5,115 nt of DNA. Origin: JAVVRP01 sp036654655 (GTDB lineage: Bacteria; Bacillota; Clostridia; Christensenellales; UBA1242). Position 1 is the first letter of the stretch; the number at the start of each line of letters is the position of its first letter. A program made the position numbers and the translations under genes. The DNA is taken from assembly GCA_036654655.1 (NCBI GenBank), contig JAVVRP010000022.1, positions 1 to 5,115 on the forward strand. Reading direction: 5' to 3'. Below the pieces are notes generated by a model. The model did no database searches, had not been told where the DNA came from, and was given only the letters and a program-made list of their open reading frames with translations. Below are positions 1 through 4,407 of this stretch, one piece after another.

Positions 1-55
1 TAAAAATCAAAAACCATGAAAATATACAGTTAAAAAGCAAATAATTAAACAATAG

Positions 56-194
56 CACAAATTAAATTAATAAAATAATTATTAAATAACAATTAAATTA
101 ACTAAACAATAACTAAACAATAACTAAACAATAATTAAATTAATCAAATAACAATTAAAATAATAATTAAACAACAATTAAATTAATTAAAATA
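56..194. repeat. AT-rich leader with phased 11-bp repeats
   Basis: This stretch upstream of metG has no G on the plus strand over 139 bases; it is A and T with about 13 scattered C. The 11-mer AACTAAACAAT occurs three times in perfect tandem at 100-110, 111-121 and 122-132. A second 11-mer, AATTAAATTAA, occurs at 60-70, 91-101, 133-143 and 176-186, with start-to-start distances of 31, 42 and 43 bp, close to 3, 4 and 4 helical turns. No gene is visible here. A role as curved or easily melted DNA, or as an UP-element-like region for the metG promoter, is inference. Simple slippage in low-complexity DNA is the main alternative. Confidence 0.6.
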
Positions 195-220
195 GCAGTT
201 TAATAATCATAAAATATAAT
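192..220 (+). promoter_or_regulatory. Candidate metG promoter
   Basis: A perfect TATAAT -10 hexamer lies at 215-220, 23 bp before metG's start. At a 17-bp spacing the -35 position (192-197, ATAGCA) matches TTGACA at only three of six places. The upstream A/T tracts could compensate. In DNA this AT-rich a TATAAT is easily found by chance, so this is tentative. Confidence 0.35.
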
Positions 221-243
221 TTAAATAAATAAAGAGGTTAAAC

Positions 244-1878
244 ATGAAAAAAATTTTAATAGGATTATCGTGGCCTTATGCAAATGGAGAACTTCATATT
301 GGGCATGTGGGATCATCTGTTCCTGCCGATGTGCTTGCAAGATTCCATAGACAATGTGGAGATGATGTTTGCTTTGTTAGTGGGTCAGATTGTTATGGCA
401 CGCCAATTTCAATTCAGGCACAAAGCATGCATGTAAGCCCAGTTGAAATTTCAAATATGTATCATGAAAAATTTGTTGATATTTTTAAAAAACTAGATTT
501 TTCTTTTGAAAATTTTTTTAAAACAACTGATGAACGGCATATAAACTTTTCTCAAAATTTTCATAAAGAATTAAGTAAAACAAATTATATTTATAACAAA
601 AAAACCATGCAATTGCATTGCAATAACTGTCACAGATTTTTGCCAGATAGATATGTAGAGGGGTTATGCCCTTTTTGCAAAAAGCCTGCAAAGGGAGACA
701 GTTGTGAATATTGTGGTAAAATTTTGGAGGCAGAAAACTTGTTAAATCCAAAATGCAAAATTTGTAATTCCGAACCAGTGTTAAAAGCCACGGAACAAAT
801 ATATTTAGATTTGCCCCAACTTCAATTACAATTAGAAAATTTTTATGATAAAAGAAAAGATACTTGGAGCCAAAATGCACAAGGGATGACAAATAGATAT
901 TTAACCGAGGGATTGCGTGAGCGCCCAATAACCAGAAATCTTGATTGGGGAGTCCCTCTTTTTGGTGAAAATGAAAACAGTGAAAAAAGAATTTATAATT
1001 GGGCAGAAAATGTGCTTGGATATCTTTCTGGTTGCAAAGTATATTGTGACAATAACGGAAAAAACTGGCTAGATTTTTGGAAAAATAAAAATGCAAAACA
1101 TTATTATGTTCATGCAAAAGATAATATTCCGTTTCATACAATAATATTTCCGGGCTTGTTATTAGCAAATCCAAATGAATATCATTTGCCAGACACAGTT
1201 TTATCTTATGAATATGTAACAATGGAAGGCGAAAAAATTTCCAAGTCAAAAGGGACGGCGCTTACAGCGCGAGAACTTTTGGAAGAATTTAATGCAGATT
1301 TTGTAAGATATTATTTTGCAAAAAACATTAATGACAAAAAAGACACTAATTTTTCCTTTACAGATTTTGTAACTTCAATTAATGGAGAATTAATTAACAA
1401 TTTTGCCAATTTTGTTAACAGAACGCTTTCTTTTGTTAAAAACAAATTTAATGGAGAAGTAAAAGTTTATGAAAATAATGTTGAAACAATGGAATTAATA
1501 CGTTCTGCTTATGAAAAAGTTGCAACAAATATTCAGCAAGGAAAAACTTCAACAGCATTAAAAAATATTTTTGAACTTGTTTCGTATGCCAACAAAAAAT
1601 TTGATGCAAATGCTCCTTGGCAAACAATAAAAACAGATCCAGAACTTTGTGAAAAGCAATGTTTTGAATTTGTAACCATAATTTTAAATCTTGCAAACAT
1701 GCTTTTGCCATTTATTCCAAATGGTGCATGCAAAATTTTGGAATGGATGGGCGACATAAAAAATGAATGGGGCGTAAAAACTTTTAAAAACAATGTAAAA
1801 TTGGGAGATTTTTGTCCGTTATATCAAAGATTGGATATGGAAAATGTAAAGTTAAAGTTTAAAAACTATTTTAAATAA
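244..1878 (+). CDS. metG: Methionyl-tRNA synthetase
   Basis: Class I aminoacyl-tRNA synthetase that charges tRNA-Met (initiator and elongator) with methionine using ATP in the cytoplasm. The 544-residue product opens with the conserved WPYANG(x)LHIGH block; the HIGH motif is at residues 18-21. The KMSKS signature appears as KISKS at 331-335. Between them is the connective zinc domain with four knuckles, at Cys126/129, 142/145, 154/157 and 171/174, around the family string LPDRYVEG (133-140). This is the two-zinc E. coli/archaeal type. Trp459 in the NAPW segment matches the anticodon-recognising Trp of the family. The protein ends soon after the helical anticodon domain and lacks the C-terminal EMAP/Trbp111-like tRNA-binding domain that lengthens many bacterial MetRS to about 650 residues. 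The start is set by AGAGG at 233-237, six bases before ATG. It looks monocistronic. Identification is firm. Confidence 0.97.
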   Translation: MKKILIGLSWPYANGELHIGHVGSSVPADVLARFHRQCGDDVCFVSGSDCYGTPISIQAQSMHVSPVEISNMYHEKFVDIFKKLDFSFENFFKTTDERHINFSQNFHKELSKTNYIYNKKTMQLHCNNCHRFLPDRYVEGLCPFCKKPAKGDSCEYCGKILEAENLLNPKCKICNSEPVLKATEQIYLDLPQLQLQLENFYDKRKDTWSQNAQGMTNRYLTEGLRERPITRNLDWGVPLFGENENSEKRIYNWAENVLGYLSGCKVYCDNNGKNWLDFWKNKNAKHYYVHAKDNIPFHTIIFPGLLLANPNEYHLPDTVLSYEYVTMEGEKISKSKGTALTARELLEEFNADFVRYYFAKNINDKKDTNFSFTDFVTSINGELINNFANFVNRTLSFVKNKFNGEVKVYENNVETMELIRSAYEKVATNIQQGKTSTALKNIFELVSYANKKFDANAPWQTIKTDPELCEKQCFEFVTIILNLANMLLPFIPNGACKILEWMGDIKNEWGVKTFKNNVKLGDFCPLYQRLDMENVKLKFKNYFK

Positions 1879-1954
1879 AATAAGTTGCATATTATTGTGT
1901 AATTTAACATTAAAATAAATAATATAAAAATAAGTAGTATAAAAAAAATTTTTA

Positions 1955-1963
1955 TGCTAAAAT
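1955..1963 (+). promoter_or_regulatory. Candidate extended -10 promoter for degV operon
   Basis: TGC followed by TAAAAT (TGn at 1955-1957, hexamer at 1958-1963) forms an extended -10 element about 40 bp before the degV-like gene. The -35 position at 17-bp spacing (1935-1940, TAGTAT) is poor, which extended -10 promoters tolerate. The 125-bp gap after metG and the lack of an obvious strong terminator leave read-through from metG possible as well. Confidence 0.35.
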
Positions 1964-2003
1964 AAAACTAAACAAAGTATGGAAGTTTTAAAAGGATGAA
2001 AAG

Positions 2004-2828
2004 ATGATAAAAATTGTTACGGATTCAACCGGGGGAATTCCAGAAAATTATGCAAATGAAAATGATATTAAAATTGTTCCGTTAAAAGTTCTTGTTGGCG
2101 AAAAGGAATATGAAGAAAATTTTAATGACCTTAAATTAGATATGTACACAGAAGTTGCAAAAACAAAGCAATATCCAAAAACCAGCCAACCCAGTTATGA
2201 AAAGTTTTTACAATATTTTAATGACCTTACTTTAAATGGCGATCAAGTTTTGTGTTTAACAATGGCAGCATCGCTTTCGGGAACTTTTAGTTGTGCAAAT
2301 TTAGCAAGGCAAAGTTGCAACAACCCCGACAAAGTTTTTGTTGTGGACAGCGGAAGTGCTGTTCACACAATTTATGGGCTTATTGAAGAAGTGTGCAAGA
2401 TGATTAAATTAAATTTTAGCGTGGAATCAATTTTAAAAAAAATTGAGCAATTAAAAGAAAACAGTGGAGTTGCCTTTATTCCAGACACCCTTGGATATTT
2501 GCAAAAGGGCGGAAGGATTGGTAAAGTTCAAGCAATTTTAGGAACAGTGTTAAACATAAAGCCAATAATTCTTTTCAGGCACGCAGAAGTAACAAATCCT
2601 AAAAAAAGTTTAGGGTTAACGCGTGCAATAGCAGATTTGGTTGAAATGATTTCGGGCAAGGTTAAAAAGTTGTTTATAATTCAAGTTGGCAACTCTCCAT
2701 TTTTTCAAAAAATGAAAGATGCCGTGCTTGCAAAATTTGCAAATGTGGCATTTGAAGATGGATATGTTGGGCCAGTTGTTGGTGCACACGTAGGACCTTC
2801 AATAGGTGTTGCTTGGATAAGTGAATAA
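2004..2828 (+). CDS. DegV family fatty-acid-binding protein
   Basis: The 274-residue product matches the DegV/FakB family in length and motifs. In Firmicutes, FakB proteins hold a fatty acid so that the kinase FakA can phosphorylate it to acyl-phosphate for phospholipid synthesis. The N-terminal strand carries IVTDSTGG (residues 4-11). The carboxylate-binding elements are present: TSQPS at 60-64, SLSGT at 90-94 and KGGRIG at 168-173. The family C-terminal string is seen as GPVVGAHVGPSIGVAW at 256-271. The start is supported by AAAGGA at 1991-1996, seven bases before ATG. An upstream ATG at 1996 is out of frame and stops after three codons. The gene sits 29 bp before a membrane-protein gene and probably shares its transcript. 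The fatty acid bound, and whether a FakA partner exists, cannot be told from this window. Confidence 0.93.
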   Translation: MIKIVTDSTGGIPENYANENDIKIVPLKVLVGEKEYEENFNDLKLDMYTEVAKTKQYPKTSQPSYEKFLQYFNDLTLNGDQVLCLTMAASLSGTFSCANLARQSCNNPDKVFVVDSGSAVHTIYGLIEEVCKMIKLNFSVESILKKIEQLKENSGVAFIPDTLGYLQKGGRIGKVQAILGTVLNIKPIILFRHAEVTNPKKSLGLTRAIADLVEMISGKVKKLFIIQVGNSPFFQKMKDAVLAKFANVAFEDGYVGPVVGAHVGPSIGVAWISE

Positions 2829-2847
2829 AATTAAATTATACAAAAGT

Positions 2848-2851
2848 GGAG
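2848..2851 (+). promoter_or_regulatory. Ribosome binding site deciding the YwaF-like start
   Basis: GGAG at 2848-2851 lies six bases before the ATG at 2858. A GTG at 2846 is in frame but overlaps this site and has no ribosome binding site of its own, so the ATG at 2858 is the better start. Confidence 0.75.
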
Positions 2852-2857
2852 AAAATT

Positions 2858-3619
2858 ATGAGTTTTTTAGATTGGATTTCAGGGAAAAACAACCCATCAA
2901 TTCCTAAAAGTGAATATCTTTATGGAACAAGGCACATTATTGTTTTGCTAACCGTGTTAGCATTGGTGGTTGTGCTATCCATCATTTTAAAAAATAAATC
3001 TGACAAAACAAAAAATATATTTTTTAAAGTTTGTGTTAGTATATTTTTGGCATTTGAAATTTTGTCCAGAGTTTTTAACTTAATTTTTACGGATGACTAT
3101 TCATTAGAACATATTGTAAAAATAATTTTGCCTCTTCACTTTTGTTCTGTAATGGTGTGGATAATAATTATTGCATTGTTAACAAACAACAAGCCGTTTA
3201 TTAATTATGCAGTTATTGGAGGCTTGCTTGCAACCACCGCATATTTGCTTTTTCCAGCGGTGGGGCTTAACAAAACATTTTTATCATTTGATGCATTATA
3301 CAGCATTTGCTCTCATTCTCTTGGATGGGTTGTTTGCATATTGTTAATCACAACAGGTTATGCAAAATTTGATTTTAAAAAAATATGGCAACCATATGCT
3401 ATAACAGTAGCCATAATTGGTTATGCAGCGCTTTTTAATTTTGTAATATTCCCGGGTTCCGATTATATGTATATGAGAGAAAACCCTTTATCATTTAATT
3501 CGGCAATTCCATATCAAATAATATTTTTGGCTGTTATTGCCATTTATATTTTAATGTTCTACCTCATTTCATTTGGTGTTAAAAAGTGCAAAAAAACCAA
3601 CAAAAAAAGCAACCCTTAA
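2858..3619 (+). CDS. YwaF/TIGR02206 (TMEM164-like) integral membrane protein
   Basis: The 253-residue protein is strongly hydrophobic, with about seven predicted membrane helices near residues 26-44, 54-76, 88-108, 115-135, 147-167, 180-198 and 219-240, and a Lys-rich C-terminal tail. It has hallmarks of the TIGR02206/YwaF family: LPLHFC at 91-96 at the start of helix 3, HSLGW at 153-157, and a YMYMRENP segment at 203-210 that corresponds to the family's aromatic-Leu-Arg-x-x-Pro string before the last helix. Human TMEM164, in the same superfamily as I recall, is reported to be an acyltransferase acting on ether phospholipids through a conserved Cys. His94 and Cys96 would be the equivalent candidates here, but that is inference. 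The gene lies 29 bp after the fatty-acid-binding protein gene with its own ribosome binding site, suggesting an operon and perhaps a shared lipid role. Its stop codon lies inside the terminator hairpin of the convergent gene. Confidence 0.85.
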   Translation: MSFLDWISGKNNPSIPKSEYLYGTRHIIVLLTVLALVVVLSIILKNKSDKTKNIFFKVCVSIFLAFEILSRVFNLIFTDDYSLEHIVKIILPLHFCSVMVWIIIIALLTNNKPFINYAVIGGLLATTAYLLFPAVGLNKTFLSFDALYSICSHSLGWVVCILLITTGYAKFDFKKIWQPYAITVAIIGYAALFNFVIFPGSDYMYMRENPLSFNSAIPYQIIFLAVIAIYILMFYLISFGVKKCKKTNKKSNP

Positions 3620-3626
3620 CGGTTAC
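3602..3626 (-). terminator. Intrinsic terminator downstream of the hydrolase
   Basis: Read on the minus strand, GTAACC (3626-3621) pairs with GGTTGC (3614-3609) around a six-base loop, with one G-U pair, followed by seven Ts (3608-3602). It ends the hydrolase transcript and physically overlaps the last codons of the convergent membrane-protein gene. On the plus strand the same hairpin is followed by only three Ts and would be weak. Confidence 0.65.
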
Positions 3627-3628
3627 TT

Positions 3629-3657
3629 TGGTGCGAAGATTTGAACCTCAGTTGAAC
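3629..3657 (-). pseudogene. Possible degenerate tRNA 3'-end remnant
   Basis: On the minus strand this reads as a T-arm-like GAGGTTCAAATCTTCGCACCA. It has the TTCAAAT T-loop form, a five-pair T-stem if two wobbles are allowed, and a terminal ACCA. However, only six bases separate the loop from ACCA, where an intact tRNA has about thirteen, so most of the acceptor strand is missing. Like the real tRNA fragment at 4199-4243, it reads TTTGGTGC on the plus strand at its end and is followed within a few bases by a terminator. It cannot be a working tRNA. It may be a scar of an older tRNA or attachment site, or a chance resemblance. Confidence 0.35.
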
Positions 3658-3658
3658 A

Positions 3659-4141
3659 CTATTTTATATTGTTATAACCAAATTGTCTTTTCATTATTTC
3701 TAATGCATTATTATGAATGTTTTGTTTTTTTGAAGAACTTGCACATAAGTCAGACAAAATGATTGGTTTTATGTTATTATCAAATAGATTAAAAGCTATT
3801 GCTAAACAACAGGCATCGGTGTCTGTCCCGCAAATTTCCATTTCCGTAATCCCCAAATCCCTAAAACATTTAAAATTTTTATTAGAAAGTCCGTAGCAAT
3901 TTTTGGTTAAAATATTTGCTTTCTTGGAAACATCACAAATAATCTCTTGCTCTTCTTTTTTTGTGATTCCATTCCATTTTAATATTTTTGTGTAAGGGCT
4001 GTCACTATTGTTTATACATTTTGTAAAAAAAATATTATCAAAATCATTTTGTTTTAAGTAGTTATTTATTTTTTCTACTATGTGCATATTATTTTCATTT
4101 ATAAAACCTTTTTGCATATCTACAATAATAATATTCCTCAT
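3659..4141 (-). CDS. Isochorismatase-like cysteine hydrolase
   Basis: The 160-residue protein has the isochorismatase/nicotinamidase fold signatures. These enzymes hydrolyse small amides or enol-ethers such as nicotinamide, N-carbamoyl compounds or isochorismate. The catalytic triad appears complete: Asp8 in IIIVDMQKGF, Lys80 in ILTKNCYG, and Cys111 in CGTDTDACC, the TD-x-C nucleophile motif. A late His-x-x-Ala-Leu…FG segment (residues 143-155) also fits the family. At 160 residues it is at the short end of the family, and the substrate is not predictable. The ATG at 4141 is preferred because AGGAG at 4152-4148 lies six bases before it; the in-frame GTG at 4147 overlaps that site. The gene stands alone on the minus strand. 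It begins right after a tRNA terminator, so its promoter is unclear. Confidence 0.88.
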   Translation of the reverse strand: MRNIIIVDMQKGFINENNMHIVEKINNYLKQNDFDNIFFTKCINNSDSPYTKILKWNGITKKEEQEIICDVSKKANILTKNCYGLSNKNFKCFRDLGITEMEICGTDTDACCLAIAFNLFDNNIKPIILSDLCASSSKKQNIHNNALEIMKRQFGYNNIK

Positions 4142-4147
4142 ATTCAC

Positions 4148-4152
4148 TCCTA
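4148..4152 (-). promoter_or_regulatory. Ribosome binding site next to a terminator U-tract
   Basis: AGGAG at 4152-4148 (minus strand) serves the ATG at 4141 with six-base spacing and rules out the GTG at 4147. It directly follows the T-run of the tRNA terminator, so termination and translation-start signals are contiguous. Confidence 0.75.
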
Positions 4153-4194
4153 AAAAAATGGACTCTTAAACCCACTACGGGTTCAACTGAGTCC
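4152..4194 (-). terminator. Intrinsic terminator of the tRNA-Arg gene
   Basis: On the minus strand, GGACTC (4194-4189) pairs with GAGTCC (4165-4160). An inner stem AACCC/GGGTT closes a five-base loop (4183-4179 with 4173-4169). An A and a run of seven Ts (4158-4152) follow. It starts four bases beyond the tRNA CCA end, the usual position for a tRNA transcript terminator. It also lies between any upstream promoter and the hydrolase gene, so it would attenuate read-through into that gene. Confidence 0.85.
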
Positions 4195-4198
4195 GATT

Positions 4199-4243
4199 TG
4201 GTGCACCCGGAGGGATTCGAACCCCCGACAACTCGGTTCGTAG
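4199..4243 (-). tRNA. tRNA-Arg(ACG), 3' fragment only
   Basis: Read on the minus strand from 4243 the order is: anticodon loop CTACGAA (anticodon ACG at 4241-4239), 3' anticodon stem CCGAG, variable loop TTGTC, T-stem GGGGG, T-loop TTCGAAT, T-stem CCCTC, acceptor strand CGGGTGC, discriminator A and encoded CCA. These match bacterial tRNA-Arg(ACG). The 5' half is absent: the bases before the loop (TTAGG) do not pair fully with CCGAG, and no GCACCCG acceptor strand or D-arm is found upstream. It is therefore not functional and is best read as the part left behind when an element integrated at the anticodon loop. The intact gene should be restored at the other end of the element, outside the window. 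Confidence 0.88.
4237..4243. other. Probable attachment-site crossover (tRNA anticodon loop)
   Basis: The match to tRNA-Arg ends at the 5' edge of the seven-base anticodon loop (TTCGTAG on the plus strand). Tyrosine recombinases that use tRNA genes commonly exchange strands over a seven-base overlap in the anticodon loop, with the anticodon stem as the inverted core site. The position fits, but the exact crossover is inferred because the partner junction is not in view. Confidence 0.6.
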
Positions 4244-4250
4244 CCTAAAC

Positions 4251-4273
4251 AAACCCTTATGGCATAAGGGTTT
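4251..4273. repeat. Perfect 23-bp palindrome beside the attachment site
   Basis: The arms AAACCCTTATG (4251-4261) and CATAAGGGTTT (4263-4273) are perfect 11-bp inverted repeats around one central G. They start seven bases from the tRNA boundary. Neither strand has a T-run after it, so it is not a normal intrinsic terminator. A binding site for an integrase, excisionase or element regulator, or a hairpin in single-stranded DNA, are possible roles. Confidence 0.8.
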
Positions 4274-4279
4274 ACGAGT

Positions 4280-4303
4280 ATTTGACACTAAATTTGACAC
4301 TAA
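4280..4303. repeat. Two tandem 12-bp repeats, candidate integrase arm sites
   Basis: ATTTGACACTAA occurs twice in perfect tandem, at 4280-4291 and 4292-4303, about 40 bp inside the element. Short direct repeats at this distance from a tRNA core site are typical arm-type binding sites for the N-terminal domain of tyrosine recombinases. That role is inferred from position and sequence pattern. Confidence 0.7.
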
Positions 4304-4314
4304 GTTTTTTAGCA

Positions 4315-4337
4315 TTTTGACTCAGTTTTTTGACTCA
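4315..4337. repeat. Second direct-repeat pair TTTTGACTCA
   Basis: TTTTGACTCA occurs at 4315-4324 and 4328-4337, offset by 13 bp. It shares the TTTGAC core with the 12-bp repeats just before it, so the four sites may be related binding sites (TTTGACxC) of a single protein. Confidence 0.6.
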
Positions 4338-4347
4338 TAAAAATTAT

Positions 4348-4379
4348 AAAAAAATAGACTTTTAATTGTCTATCTTTTT
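4348..4379 (-). terminator. Intrinsic terminator after the element gene
   Basis: ATAGAC (4354-4359) and GTCTAT (4368-4373) form a six-pair stem with an eight-base loop. It is flanked by an A-run on one side (4348-4353) and TTTTT on the other, so U-runs follow on both strands. It lies about 30 bp past the stop of the minus-strand gene and probably ends its transcript. It would also shield the tRNA side from element transcription. Confidence 0.65.
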
Positions 4380-4407
4380 ATATTTTATTTTTACTTAAAT
4401 ATTTTTG

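Noticed and set aside
100..132. Tandem 11-bp units considered as a CRISPR array or replication iterons
   Set aside because: There are no spacers and the units are too short for CRISPR; no replication gene is nearby to support iterons.
518..1249. Long minus-strand open frame within metG
   Set aside because: It is antisense to a confidently identified essential gene, with no ribosome binding site or recognisable motif; its composition (His/Phe/Leu-rich) is that of a shadow frame.
1448..1793. Two short minus-strand open frames in the 3' part of metG
   Set aside because: Antisense shadows of the metG coding sequence with no supporting signals.
1936..1956. A/T hairpin ATAAAAA…TTTTTAT as a metG terminator
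   Set aside because: The stem has only A-T pairs and no T-run follows; it would be too weak to call.
4152..4194. T-box or other riboswitch before the hydrolase
   Set aside because: There is no T-box GGTGG motif or specifier loop and no known aptamer core; the hairpin is explained as the tRNA terminator.
4199..4280. A complete tRNA gene
   Set aside because: No D-arm or 5' acceptor strand is found upstream of the anticodon loop, and the 5' anticodon stem does not pair properly.
4309..4338. Nine-codon minus-strand frame (MSQKTESKC), as a possible integrase C-terminus
   Set aside because: No longer frame continues upstream, and the DNA is better explained as direct repeats.
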